In this document: piece by piece, positions 23,578 through 32,364 of the stretch | Layout: each line of letters begins with the position of its first letter | How positions within the stretch are numbered: position 1 is the first letter of the stretch | Assembly (NCBI GenBank): GCA_018882635.1 | Contig: VERN01000006.1 | Location: forward strand, 1 to 35,883 | Length of the DNA: 35,883 nt | From: Beijerinckiaceae bacterium | GTDB taxonomy: Bacteria > Pseudomonadota > Alphaproteobacteria > Rhizobiales > Beijerinckiaceae | Reading direction: 5' to 3' | Program-made: the position numbers and the translations under genes | Notes under the pieces: model-generated | What the model was told of the DNA's origin: nothing | Databases searched by the model: none | What the model saw: the letters and a program-made list of their open reading frames with translations, nothing else

Positions 23578-26369
23578 TGGCCGAGCCTTTCCAAAAGCGC
23601 GGGCACATGAACCTGATCGGCTTTGTAATTGCCGGTCAGCGCATACATGACGAGATTGGTGCCGGCGCGGAACGCCATTTCACGTTGACGTGGCATTGTC
23701 TGCGTCAACGGGTAGAGCGGTTCACCACGACGCCCTGTCGCCCATGCGGACGCCATATCATTGGAGGTGATGATGATGGGTGACACGCCATCGCCTGCGC
23801 GGGCGGGGCGATCGCCTGTTATTGTTTCGCGCGGGATCGCTTCGATCCATGTCTGGCCATCGGCGTAACGGCCGGGGAAATTGTCGATCAGATAAAACGC
23901 TTTCGTGACGACATGATCAGGCGGCACGGTTTCTAATTCGGGTACTGCGATGCCAGAGAGGATCTGGCGCAGCATGCGCGTTTCCGCCGTTGTCTGTCCG
24001 GCGCGTTGTGCGGGTGCGTCGCGCGTATCAAACAAGACGGTGCCGCCACCTTTCATATAGGCGTCGAGCTTACGAATGGCCGTTTCCGACGGCGCGGGGC
24101 GGCCCGCCACAATCGGCCAATAAATAAAGGGATAGACGGCCAGCTCGTCGGTTGCGGGATCGACGCCATAAGGTTCAGCCGGTTCAAGCGCGGTGCGTGC
24201 GGCGAGAAAAGCGGACAGACCCGCGAGGCCTGCGCGCGACGCTTCGTCGACAGCGGGATCACCGGTGATGACATAAGCCAAGCGAGTTGCGAGTGCCGCT
24301 TCCTGTGCTTTGGGTGCAATCGGGCCGCGATTGTCTTGTGCGCGTGCTGCGAATGGGGCGAGCGTTGCGAGTGCGATGAGGATTGCCGCTGTTGCGGCAG
24401 TGGCCCGTCGGCGTGCAAACAGGGAAAGCCCACCCCCGAGCCAAAGCACAGCCAGACCATCAAGAATGAACCCGAATAAAGCGAGCGCCAGCAAGGGAGG
24501 ACCAAGCTCAATGGGGGCGGGCCGCGTCAACGGCTCCACCGGCACGCCATAGGAATCGAGCGCAAGCAATGTCAGTTCGGCATCGCGCGTCAGCACATTG
24601 ACGGCGACGGGATTGTCCGCATCGCCATAAAGGCCTGCAGGATGATCGCGGCTGGCAACGAGTTCGCCTTTGATGGCGATGGGGCGCGCTGTTGCGGGAG
24701 GCAGACCGAGAGCGCCATAGCCATCGAGCGTGCGCCAGGGAGCCGCCAATCGGGCCTCCCCCGTTATATCATCGCGTCCCGCGCCAGCACTCGTGCTCGC
24801 TAATTGTGTGATGCGACGGAGCATGTCGACGAAGAGGCCGGAGAGCGGCAGGTTCGACCAGCTTGTATCGGCTGTGACGTGGAACAGAATAACAAGGCCC
24901 GCGCCGCGTTTTTCGGCTGTGACGATCGGCGTGCCATCAGACAGGGCAGCCCATGTCTTGCGCGCAAGATCGGCTTCAGGCTCTGCTAGTAATTGTCGTG
25001 TAATCTGCACTTCTGCGGGTGGCTGCAATCCGTTGAAGGGAGAATTGGCGTCGAAAGGGGCCAATGTTTTTGGTGCATCCCATGATAGCGCACCACCAAA
25101 ATTGCGGCCGCCACGGCGCAGTTTCACCGGCACGAAATCATCACTCGCGGATGCAAGGCGCGAGCCTGCGAAGCGCAGGACGATGCCACCATTCTTGACA
25201 TAATTGTCCAAAGCGCGGCGCGTCGCATCTGGCAGGGCGCCGGTATCGGCGAGCACGATCATCGAGGCTTTCTGTTCGATGAGTGCGTTAATCGCATCCG
25301 CTGGGCCAAGGCGCGGCTCGCGCACTTCGGCGTAAGGCGCCATCGCGCGGGTGAGATAATAGGTTGGGGAGACGAGCGGTAGCGCGGTGTCCGCGGTTGC
25401 GCCTGAAACAAGACCGATGATGCGGCGGCGATCGCGTGCATCAACGAGCGCGACCGCGGCGGCGCTGCGCGCATTCTCAATCGCGAGACGGGCAACGTCA
25501 TTGCGCAATTCGACAGGCAGGGTGATCGTCGCCTGCGTCTTGCGTGCATTCCCGTCAAACGCATAGCGCGCTTCGGCCAACGATGCGCCGCGCCGATCAA
25601 GCGCACGAATAATGCCTTCATTTGTGAGGCCCGGTGCAGCGCGCAAGACGTTGACGCTCATGCCGCTCTGGCCATTATCGAGGCCTGACAATGCGACGAG
25701 CCTTGCGTCAGTCCCTGTGACAATGCGGCCGCTGCGCGCTTTGATGGCGTCTGCGACGGCTTTGGCGAAGGCTTCGCTATCATTGTCCTTCAAGCCATCA
25801 GTGAACCAAACAATTTCAGCTTCACGATTTTGCGTCAGAAACTGATTGAGAGCGTTCAGGTGGATGCGCCGTTCCGTGTTGAAGGGTTGGGGCGCCAAAG
25901 CCCGTAATTTGGTCGCCGCGCTGTCGCCATCAGCGAGCGAGAGATCCGATGCGGGCTCAGCGGTGCCGATCAGCGCCACGGCACGACCTTCACGCGCGGC
26001 ATTGCGGATCATGGCTTCGGCGGCGGTGAGGCGTGTGCCAAAGTCTGGTCCAGTCGCCCAGCCATTATCGAACAGCAACAACATCGGCCCGCGTGCGGTC
26101 GTGTCGTTCACGCCACGTGTCCATAGCGGCCCTGCCATAGCGAGAATAACAAGACCTGCGATCAGCAAGCGTAAAATCAACAACCAAGGCGGCGTGCGGC
26201 GCGGCGTTTCGCGCTCGGGCACGAGATCTTTGATGAGCGGCAGCGGTGGGAACGGGATGGCGCGTGGGCGGGGTGGCGTGACACGCAACAACAGCCACAA
26301 GACCGGTAGCGCAACTAGGCCAGCGAGAACGAGGGGCGCCGAAAAGACGAGCGGCAGGGAACTCAACAT
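23574..26369 (-). CDS. BatA-like DUF4159 membrane protein
   Basis: A 931-residue membrane protein. The N-terminus is the BatA-type double-helix region (PLVLAGLVALPVLWLLLRV, then a second helix at about 63-82), followed by a vWA-like domain in which the usual DxSxS is LFDNGWAT, a degenerate metal site, though the later FTDG is kept. A middle amidotransferase-like part (about 340-500) contains YVKNGGIVLRFAG. Two helices lie at about 655-690, and the C-terminal DUF4159 domain (about 715-931) contains LAVYPFIYWPI and KGGGTVLFDTRD. It begins 2 bases after the DUF58 stop and overlaps the next gene by 4 bases, so the four genes are probably one translational unit. Function unproven. Confidence 0.88.
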   Translation of the reverse strand: MLSSLPLVFSAPLVLAGLVALPVLWLLLRVTPPRPRAIPFPPLPLIKDLVPERETPRRTPPWLLILRLLIAGLVILAMAGPLWTRGVNDTTARGPMLLLFDNGWATGPDFGTRLTAAEAMIRNAAREGRAVALIGTAEPASDLSLADGDSAATKLRALAPQPFNTERRIHLNALNQFLTQNREAEIVWFTDGLKDNDSEAFAKAVADAIKARSGRIVTGTDARLVALSGLDNGQSGMSVNVLRAAPGLTNEGIIRALDRRGASLAEARYAFDGNARKTQATITLPVELRNDVARLAIENARSAAAVALVDARDRRRIIGLVSGATADTALPLVSPTYYLTRAMAPYAEVREPRLGPADAINALIEQKASMIVLADTGALPDATRRALDNYVKNGGIVLRFAGSRLASASDDFVPVKLRRGGRNFGGALSWDAPKTLAPFDANSPFNGLQPPAEVQITRQLLAEPEADLARKTWAALSDGTPIVTAEKRGAGLVILFHVTADTSWSNLPLSGLFVDMLRRITQLASTSAGAGRDDITGEARLAAPWRTLDGYGALGLPPATARPIAIKGELVASRDHPAGLYGDADNPVAVNVLTRDAELTLLALDSYGVPVEPLTRPAPIELGPPLLALALFGFILDGLAVLWLGGGLSLFARRRATAATAAILIALATLAPFAARAQDNRGPIAPKAQEAALATRLAYVITGDPAVDEASRAGLAGLSAFLAARTALEPAEPYGVDPATDELAVYPFIYWPIVAGRPAPSETAIRKLDAYMKGGGTVLFDTRDAPAQRAGQTTAETRMLRQILSGIAVPELETVPPDHVVTKAFYLIDNFPGRYADGQTWIEAIPRETITGDRPARAGDGVSPIIITSNDMASAWATGRRGEPLYPLTQTMPRQREMAFRAGTNLVMYALTGNYKADQVHVPALLERLGQ

Positions 26370-26371
26370 GC

Positions 26372-27298
26372 TCAGCGCCTCGCCGCTTGGCCATTTGGCA
26401 TGGCGACGCGTTGTGACAGCGCTAGCAAGGCTTCGGATGCGGGACGATCCGTGCGGTGGATATCAAAACTCCAACCGCGCCGTGCACAGATTTCGCGCAA
26501 GCCTGCATCATGCGCGTCCATGCGTTGGCGGTAGCGCGTGCGGAAGGTTTTTGCGTCGCCAATGTCGAGACGGTCGCGCGCTTCGACACCGATGAGCTCG
26601 GTTTGACCGTCGAAGGGAAAGGTTTCTTCCACGGGATCGACGATGCGCAGCACATGGCCTGTGGCGCCGCGTGCCGCCAGCGTCTCAATCGTTTTGGCAA
26701 TCTCTTCAAGAGGGCTCAACGCATCGGTGATGATCACGGCTTCGGTGAGCGGTGCCAAAGTGATGGCCGGGGGCAATGGCTGATCAAGGCCGGCGCGATC
26801 CGCTGCCAGTGCTTCAGCCAATTTTTCGATCACGGATCGCGAGGCAAGCGGGTTGGTGAGGCCGAGCAAGCCAACGCGTTCGCCGCCGCGCACGAGTGCA
26901 TCAGCGAGCGCCAAACCTAGCACCAGTGCGCGATCGATTTTCGGTGCGCGTGCTAGCGAGGATTCAAAATCCATCGATCGTGAACGATCAATCCAGAGCC
27001 AAACCGTGTGGGCTGCTTCCCATTCACGTTCGCGCACGAAATGACGACCGTCATCGCGCGCTGAGCGGCGCCAATCAATGCGGTTGGCTGGTTCACCTGG
27101 CATAAAGGCACGAAATTGCCAAAAATTTTCACCAACACCAGCGCGGCGGCGGCCATGGATTCCGTGCAGTGCGCCGGTTGCAATGCGGCGCGCTTCAAGG
27201 GCGAGACGCGGCAGGCGCGCGGCAAGGCTCGTCGCATCCGTGCTGCGCGACAGAAGCGCGTGACGCGTCTCTTCTTGCAGGATGCGAACATTTGCCAT
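26372..27298 (-). CDS. DUF58 vWA-type protein of MoxR operon
   Basis: A 308-residue cytoplasmic DUF58 protein. The DUF58 core GEPANRIDWRRSARDDG lies near residues 67-83, followed by the vWA metal site WLWIDRSRSMDF (DxSxS). DUF58 proteins are the usual partners of MoxR AAA+ ATPases, thought to bring client proteins or metal cofactors to the ATPase. The ATG at 27298 shares its A with the moxR stop (TGATG), implying coupled translation; the track's first 70 residues lie within moxR in another frame and are dropped. There is no membrane helix, unlike the next two products. Confidence 0.92.
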   Translation of the reverse strand: MANVRILQEETRHALLSRSTDATSLAARLPRLALEARRIATGALHGIHGRRRAGVGENFWQFRAFMPGEPANRIDWRRSARDDGRHFVREREWEAAHTVWLWIDRSRSMDFESSLARAPKIDRALVLGLALADALVRGGERVGLLGLTNPLASRSVIEKLAEALAADRAGLDQPLPPAITLAPLTEAVIITDALSPLEEIAKTIETLAARGATGHVLRIVDPVEETFPFDGQTELIGVEARDRLDIGDAKTFRTRYRQRMDAHDAGLREICARRGWSFDIHRTDRPASEALLALSQRVAMPNGQAARR

Positions 27299-28305
27299 CA
27301 GGCGAGACGCGTGACGAGTTTGGCGATAATGGCTGCGAGCGTTTCGCCTTCCGCACGTGCGGCAAAGGTCAAGGCCATACGATGCTTCAACACAGGTTCG
27401 GCCAAAGCGGCGACGTCGTCGAGCGACGGAGCCACGCGCCCTTGGATCAAAGCACGCGCGCGCACCGCAAGCATGAGCGCTTGGCCCGCACGCGGGCCGG
27501 GGCCCCATGACAAGAGAGTGGCGATCTCCGGATCGCCTTCGCCGGGGCGTGCTGAGCGCACCAAATTGAGAATGGCTTCAACCACGCTGTCGCCGACAGG
27601 CAGACGGCGCACAAGGCGCTGCGCGGCCATCAATTCCTCTGCGCTCATCGCCTGTTTGACTTCAGCGCTCGTGCCGCCCGTTGTTTCCAGAATAATGCGG
27701 CGCTCGGTGGCGGCATCCGGATAGGTGACATCAATCTGCATCAGGAAGCGGTCGAGCTGGGCTTCGGGCAGGGGGTAGGTGCCTTCTTGCTCGATCGGGT
27801 TTTGCGTGGCGAGCACATGAAACGGTTTAGGCAGATCATGCCGCTCGCCTGCGACTGTCACGTGATGTTCTTGCATCGCCTGCAGCAGCGCGGATTGTGT
27901 ACGCGGGCTTGCGCGGTTGATTTCGTCCGCCATTAAAAGCTGCGCGAAAATCGGGCCCTTGATGAAACGGAAGGCGCGACGACGGTCGGCGCTTTCTTCC
28001 ATCACTTCAGCGCCCAGAATATCGGAGGGCATTAGATCGGGCGTGAATTGCACGCGGCGCTCATCAAGGCCGAGCACGCGCCCCATGGTTTCGACCAAGC
28101 GGGTTTTCGCGAGACCGGGAACGCCCACTAGCAAGCCATGACCACCAGCGAGAATGGTGACCAGCGCGCGTTCCACCACATCTTCCTGACCGAACACGGC
28201 GGAGCCGATGGCATCACGGGCGCGCCCGATCTGGCCAACGGCGGCCTCGGCGACCTCCACGATCTTGGTTTCGAGATCGTCAGCCTGTGCCGCTTCCTGC
28301 GCCAT
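27298..28305 (-). CDS. moxR: MoxR-family AAA+ ATPase
   Basis: A 335-residue MoxR-type AAA+ ATPase, a chaperone-like enzyme that remodels or activates client complexes. Walker A reads GVPGLAKT (about residue 62), Walker B is LLMADEINRASPRTQSALLQ, sensor 1 falls in HVLATQNPIEQEGTYPLPEA, and the lid includes the SARPGEGDPE segment. Length is normal. The ATG at 28305 has GGAGTAGGACC before it. It leads the MoxR-DUF58-DUF4159-vWA block, and its stop overlaps the DUF58 start by one base. The client is unknown; in other bacteria MoxR acts on methanol dehydrogenase, complex I or cell-envelope factors. Confidence 0.95.
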   Translation of the reverse strand: MAQEAAQADDLETKIVEVAEAAVGQIGRARDAIGSAVFGQEDVVERALVTILAGGHGLLVGVPGLAKTRLVETMGRVLGLDERRVQFTPDLMPSDILGAEVMEESADRRRAFRFIKGPIFAQLLMADEINRASPRTQSALLQAMQEHHVTVAGERHDLPKPFHVLATQNPIEQEGTYPLPEAQLDRFLMQIDVTYPDAATERRIILETTGGTSAEVKQAMSAEELMAAQRLVRRLPVGDSVVEAILNLVRSARPGEGDPEIATLLSWGPGPRAGQALMLAVRARALIQGRVAPSLDDVAALAEPVLKHRMALTFAARAEGETLAAIIAKLVTRLA

Positions 28306-28409
28306 GGTCCTACTCCGTCCCTGATTGAGCCTTCATTCTCGGGCGCGCTTCGTCGCGCGGCAAGCCCAATGCGGCACGGTCCCCATGCTTCGGGGCGAAA
28401 GCAAGGCGG

Positions 28410-28682
28410 CTAATCAGCGCTGGGGAGGCGGCGGAGGGTAAACTCGATCTGGCCGTCGTCTAGTTCACGCCAGAATTCAATTTCCGTCATATAGGCCGCT
28501 TTCGGGAAGCGGCTGAACAATTCGCGCGCTTTTTCGCGGGCTTCGGGCCGGGGGAGCGTATAGGTCTCCCGCCGCCATTGGCCGATGACCGTCTTGCCCG
28601 GCCCATGGCCATGATCCCGCCGCTCCGCCATACGGCGGGCGAGATCAGCGGGCGTGGGTCTCAAGGTCGGTTTCTCGGCCAT
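28410..28682 (-). CDS. Small conserved-looking protein, unknown function
   Basis: A 90-residue protein with a basic N-terminal half containing HGHGPGKTVIGQWRRETYTL and a more acidic C-terminal half with FSRFPKAAYMTEIEFWRELD. No membrane helix, signal or known catalytic motif is visible. It lies between cca and moxR on the same strand, 53 bases after cca and 104 bases before moxR, so it may be part of the long transcript. The start at 28682 has only a GGGGA directly adjoining, so the exact start is less sure. I do not recognise the family. Confidence 0.7.
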   Translation of the reverse strand: MAEKPTLRPTPADLARRMAERRDHGHGPGKTVIGQWRRETYTLPRPEAREKARELFSRFPKAAYMTEIEFWRELDDGQIEFTLRRLPSAD

Positions 28683-28735
28683 TCCCCATGCTAACGCGCG
28701 CTCTCACAAAAGAGGAGTCCGCCGGAAAGGACGGA

Positions 28736-29932
28736 TCAGCTATGGGCGGCGATGGCGGCGGTGAGCAAGGCTTCGGTCTCGGCCTGTGCCGATGGGAAAC
28801 CGGCCGTGGCCCATGCCATTTCAGCTTCGGCCAAGATGCGGCCGAGCTGCGGACCGGCCGGGATCCCGCGGGCTATGAGGGTTGCACCGCTGAACGGCGA
28901 TTTTGGGGGGCGAGCGGCGGCGGCACGGGTCAGTGCTTGCGTATCGCGGCCGGGGTCCCGTGCGGCCAGAAGAAGGGCTGCGTCACTTGCTGCTTCTGCC
29001 CCCGCGGCCCATGCAAACCGACAGGCTTCGGGTTGGGTGATGGGCCCTGTGTGAAAATGCGCGAGCGCCTTGGCCATCGCATCAAGCCGCATGGTTTCTG
29101 CATTTGAGAGGCGCAGCCTCTCGCGCAGGCGTTCACAATCGCTCGGGCTTTCAAGCGCCAGTGCGCCGAGGCGCAGGATGGCGTCCTTCCCATCAATCCG
29201 CGCCATAGCGTCAACATGGCTGATGCCAGCCAGAACATGATCGAGAAAACCATCATCCCGCATGATGCGCAGTGTCGGCGCGGCATTTTTGGCAATGAGG
29301 AGCTTCATCATCTCGGTGCGGATGCGCTCGCGCGACAGGCGATCTAAACCGTCGCGCAGAACAATCGCTGCATGAAGCGCGTCAGCATCGAGTGAGCCTT
29401 CACCATAGGCGGCATGAAAGCGGAACAAGCGCAAAATGCGCAGATAATCTTCGCGAATACGCTGATGCGCGTCACCAATGAAGCGGACGCGGCGCTGCGC
29501 CAGATCGGCGAGGCCATCGGTATAATCTTCAACGGTGCCATCGACGCGCGCATAGAGTGCGTTCATCGTGAAATCGCGGCGCTGCGCGTCATGCGAAAAA
29601 TCGCGGCCGAATTTCACGGTGGCGTGGCGACCATCGGTTTCAATATCTTCCCGCAGCGTGGTGATTTCGAACGGCTTATGATCCACAAGAAGGGTCACGG
29701 TGCCGTGGTCAATGCCAGTTGGTAAGGCACGCAAACCTGCAGCAGCGGCGCGTTGCATGACGATATCGGGCGTTGCGGTGGTGGCGATATCGATGTCGGC
29801 AACAGGCAAGCCCAAAAGTGCATTACGCACCGCACCGCCCACCATGCGCGCCTCTTCGCCATTGCGATCGAGCAGCGCGAAGACGGTTTCGAGGCCCGGC
29901 GTGGCGAGCAGGCTTGCGGGCAGCGTGGTCAT
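28736..29932 (-). CDS. cca: CCA tRNA nucleotidyltransferase
   Basis: A 398-residue class II nucleotidyltransferase that builds or repairs the 3' CCA end of tRNAs. The head contains GGAVRNALLG (about residues 32-41) and the catalytic DIDIATT; RRDFTMNALY, RFIGDAHQRIREDYLRILR and the long helical body follow in family order. Length matches alphaproteobacterial members (about 400). A true poly(A) polymerase is less likely given the short C-terminus. Its start overlaps the DUF6111 stop by 4 bases (ATGA), and the operon with DUF1285, CoA pyrophosphatase and DUF6111 is a familiar rhizobial arrangement. Confidence 0.94.
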   Translation of the reverse strand: MTTLPASLLATPGLETVFALLDRNGEEARMVGGAVRNALLGLPVADIDIATTATPDIVMQRAAAAGLRALPTGIDHGTVTLLVDHKPFEITTLREDIETDGRHATVKFGRDFSHDAQRRDFTMNALYARVDGTVEDYTDGLADLAQRRVRFIGDAHQRIREDYLRILRLFRFHAAYGEGSLDADALHAAIVLRDGLDRLSRERIRTEMMKLLIAKNAAPTLRIMRDDGFLDHVLAGISHVDAMARIDGKDAILRLGALALESPSDCERLRERLRLSNAETMRLDAMAKALAHFHTGPITQPEACRFAWAAGAEAASDAALLLAARDPGRDTQALTRAAAARPPKSPFSGATLIARGIPAGPQLGRILAEAEMAWATAGFPSAQAETEALLTAAIAAHS

Positions 29933-30186
29933 TTTATCTCAGCCGGAACAAGTTTTCCGTTTTCCATATGGGCTGGCGCATAAGCGCCTTGTTCCTTGTT
30001 CGCCGTCAAGCCGAGCCAGATGAAGGACGCGACAAGGAGCGCCAAACCGATGGTGGAAAGGCTGATGATCTTGCCTTCCCAATGCGGGCCGTGCAGCGGC
30101 GATTGGCGCTTCAGCATCAGCCAAATCGCATAGACGATAAAGGGAGCAAGAAAGAGAACGATCTCTTCAAAAATGGCGCGGCTCAT
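29929..30186 (-). CDS. DUF6111 small membrane protein
   Basis: An 85-residue protein with two membrane helices, about residues 8-25 (LFLAPFIVYAIWLML) and 43-62 (STIGLALLVASFIWLGL), joined by a basic loop with SPLHGPHWEGK. This matches the DUF6111 family of alphaproteobacteria, of unknown role. It overlaps the CoA pyrophosphatase stop and the cca start by 4 bases each, so it is almost certainly translated with them. A helper role at the membrane is only a guess. Confidence 0.85.
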   Translation of the reverse strand: MSRAIFEEIVLFLAPFIVYAIWLMLKRQSPLHGPHWEGKIISLSTIGLALLVASFIWLGLTANKEQGAYAPAHMENGKLVPAEIK

Positions 30187-30839
30187 TGGGTGTAAAGTCT
30201 TTCATAAAGATTGCGGAGAATGCCTGCGGTAGCGCCCCAAATATAATAATCGTCGTAGGGCATGGCGTAATAATGGCGCAAGACACCACGGAATTCGCGG
30301 CTGTCGCGCCGATGATTGGCCTCATCCATGAGAAAATCGAGCGGCACTTCGAAGGCGGCTTCGACTTCGGCCGGGTCCGGCAGAATGGGTGCTGTGGGAT
30401 CGACCAAAGCGACGACAGGGATGATGCGATAGCCTGTGCCTGTGAGATAAGGATCGAGATAGCCAAGCGGTGTGATGTAACGCGCTTCCAATCCGACTTC
30501 TTCGCGCGCCTCGCGCAGTGCCGCAGCGCAGGGATTGTCATCGGTCTCATCAATGCGGCCGCCGGGAAACGCAATTTGCCCCGAATGAGAGCGTAATTGC
30601 GCTGAACGCCGTGTCAGCAGCATTGTGGGTGTTTCATCATGCGCCATGATTGGCACCAAGACGGCAGCGGGTTTGTGTAAACGGCCGTCCGCGGGCGCCA
30701 TGTTTTCGGCCAATTGATGATCGCCATGAGGGGGCAGGTAATCAGGGTCGAAGGCTTCCGGCACGGGCGCAATATGCAAACCGGTTTTGGCGCGCGCCAA
30801 AAAATCAGATAGGGCGGCATTGAGCGACATCGTTGTCAT
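30183..30839 (-). CDS. CoA pyrophosphatase (NUDT7/8-like Nudix hydrolase)
   Basis: A 218-residue Nudix enzyme of the CoA pyrophosphatase group, splitting CoA or its derivatives into phosphopantetheine and 3',5'-ADP. It has the extra signature LLTRRSAQLRSHSGQIAFPGG, followed at once by the Nudix helix ALREAREEVGL. The spacing GGRIDETDD keeps the Asp in place of the usual first Glu, as in this group. The C-terminal YYIWGATAGILRNL is also typical. The start at 30839 overlaps the DUF1285 stop by 4 bases; Met-4 is another possible start. Confidence 0.93.
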   Translation of the reverse strand: MTTMSLNAALSDFLARAKTGLHIAPVPEAFDPDYLPPHGDHQLAENMAPADGRLHKPAAVLVPIMAHDETPTMLLTRRSAQLRSHSGQIAFPGGRIDETDDNPCAAALREAREEVGLEARYITPLGYLDPYLTGTGYRIIPVVALVDPTAPILPDPAEVEAAFEVPLDFLMDEANHRRDSREFRGVLRHYYAMPYDDYYIWGATAGILRNLYERLYTQ

Positions 30840-31411
30840 ACGCCCTGCTCCAGCGCCGCGGCGTCAACGATCGGGAAAAAGACATTGCTGGACATAAGGC
30901 CAATCTGGCCATCGCGTTCTTCTGCCCATTCTACCATGCGATAAAAAACAGGTCGCGCGATTTTGGCTTCAAGCGCACTGCGCACCACCGCATAGGGGCG
31001 CTGACCGCCTGTGGGCTCAGGCGCAAAGCGCAAGGGATGATCCGCGCTGATATCAAATACGTCACCCACATTGGTGGAGATCGTAATCACAGGGCCTTGC
31101 TCTGTCTCACGCCGTTCAGCGTCAACGCCGATAAAGGGCGCATCCTCAACGATGATCCCGACCCGCTCAACAGGTGTGACAAGGACGAAGCGCTCAGGGT
31201 CTTTGCGTAGAATGGTCGAAAACAGTTTGACGAGAGCTGGCCGGCCGATCGGTGTCCCATTGTAAAACCATGTGCCGTCGGCGGCGATCCGCATGTCGAT
31301 CTCACCGCAATAGGCCGGGTTCCACAGATGGACCGGTGGAAGGCCTTTCTCCCGCGCGGCTTGCTGCGCGGTGGCGGTCAGGGCATCGAGAGAGGGGCGG
31401 GACTCGGACAT
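30836..31411 (-). CDS. DUF1285 domain protein
   Basis: A 191-residue cytoplasmic protein of the DUF1285 family. LWNPAYCGEIDMRIAADGTWFYNGTPIGR is the conserved front, and VERVGIIVEDAPF and the C-terminal SSNVFFPIV also fit. The family has a known fold but no settled function. It heads the group with CoA pyrophosphatase, DUF6111 and cca, a gene order common in alphaproteobacteria. The ATG at 31411 replaces the track start: 60 leading residues lie in the 47-base gap and the neighbouring gene. A GGAGTC about 12 bases upstream is the best available ribosome site. Confidence 0.88.
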   Translation of the reverse strand: MSESRPSLDALTATAQQAAREKGLPPVHLWNPAYCGEIDMRIAADGTWFYNGTPIGRPALVKLFSTILRKDPERFVLVTPVERVGIIVEDAPFIGVDAERRETEQGPVITISTNVGDVFDISADHPLRFAPEPTGGQRPYAVVRSALEAKIARPVFYRMVEWAEERDGQIGLMSSNVFFPIVDAAALEQGV

Positions 31412-31458
31412 GACCCAGCCATGACTCCGAGCGGGGGCAGGCGTCAATCCTTTCCCGC

Positions 31459-32271
31459 TCAATGCGGCGCAAAACGCATGATGGCCGACAATAATGTGCT
31501 GATGCTGGCCACAAAGAATGCCAGCCCTTTGCGCTCGAAGGAGCGCCTCACAATGAAGGCGACCGTCGACATCACCGTCCATGCGGCCCACATGAAAACA
31601 ACAAAATAGAGGTAGAAAACAAGAATGGTGCTGACCACGCCATTCAAAATGAACGAGGCCATTGTGAGAATTGAAAAGGCGCTCACCACCAGAAGAATTG
31701 TGAAAGGGAATCCGAAGGCAACGCCAAAAACAAAGTAAGCATCAACGAGACTGATCGCACTATTCGATGAAGTCATTTTTTCTGCATGGGTAACGCCAAT
31801 CACAAAGGCTGCAAGACCCACACCGCAGGCCACTACAAGGGCTAAGGCCGTTTTCAAAAATGTCAGCCAGACGCCTCGTCCCGCGAACACCCATTGCACA
31901 AGCGGGATGCCGAAGCGGACAAAAGCGGCCAATGAGAAAATGAACACCAAAGTTTGAAAGATAAAAAATGTTACGACATGGTCGCCGAACATGGGAGTGA
32001 CGGCTAATTTATAAACACAACTGACGACGCCATTGAGGAGCAGCAGCGCACTTCCGATTTGAAGGATGCGATTATTATAGGCGCCTGCGGCCATACGCTG
32101 GCGAAACTCTGCGTAGCGCCGTTGTTCGATCCATTTGAGCCCCTTTGCAAGGGCGCTGTCCGCCCAGTCGAGTATGGCTGTGGGGAGCAAAAACTGCGAG
32201 ACAGCAACCAGCCCTGAGGTCACGGCCAAAAGATCGACAAAGGTTCGAAACGAATCCAAAGCAAAATCCAA
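31459..32271 (-). CDS. Unknown multipass membrane protein
   Basis: About 270 residues with roughly six to seven hydrophobic helices: near 13-33, 70-92, 100-120, 130-165, 178-200 and 205-245. A basic cytoplasmic-looking loop follows helix one (LKWIEQRRYAEFRQRMAAG). I do not recognise the family, and no catalytic motif or conserved charged residue stands out within the helices. The start is poor: the frame opens with a TTG at 32271, no ribosome site is seen, an in-frame stop lies 36 bases further up, and no ATG intervenes. It follows hemF on the same strand after a weak terminator, so it may have its own promoter in the 100-base gap. Confidence 0.7.
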   Translation of the reverse strand: MDFALDSFRTFVDLLAVTSGLVAVSQFLLPTAILDWADSALAKGLKWIEQRRYAEFRQRMAAGAYNNRILQIGSALLLLNGVVSCVYKLAVTPMFGDHVVTFFIFQTLVFIFSLAAFVRFGIPLVQWVFAGRGVWLTFLKTALALVVACGVGLAAFVIGVTHAEKMTSSNSAISLVDAYFVFGVAFGFPFTILLVVSAFSILTMASFILNGVVSTILVFYLYFVVFMWAAWTVMSTVAFIVRRSFERKGLAFFVASISTLLSAIMRFAPH

Positions 32272-32364
32272 AATGGCAAAGAAGGAAAAAACAATAGCCG
32301 CGGCAGCTTAGCGTGCCGTCGGCGAAAGGCAATCGTGCGAGAGGAAATTTAATCGGAGAGAAAG

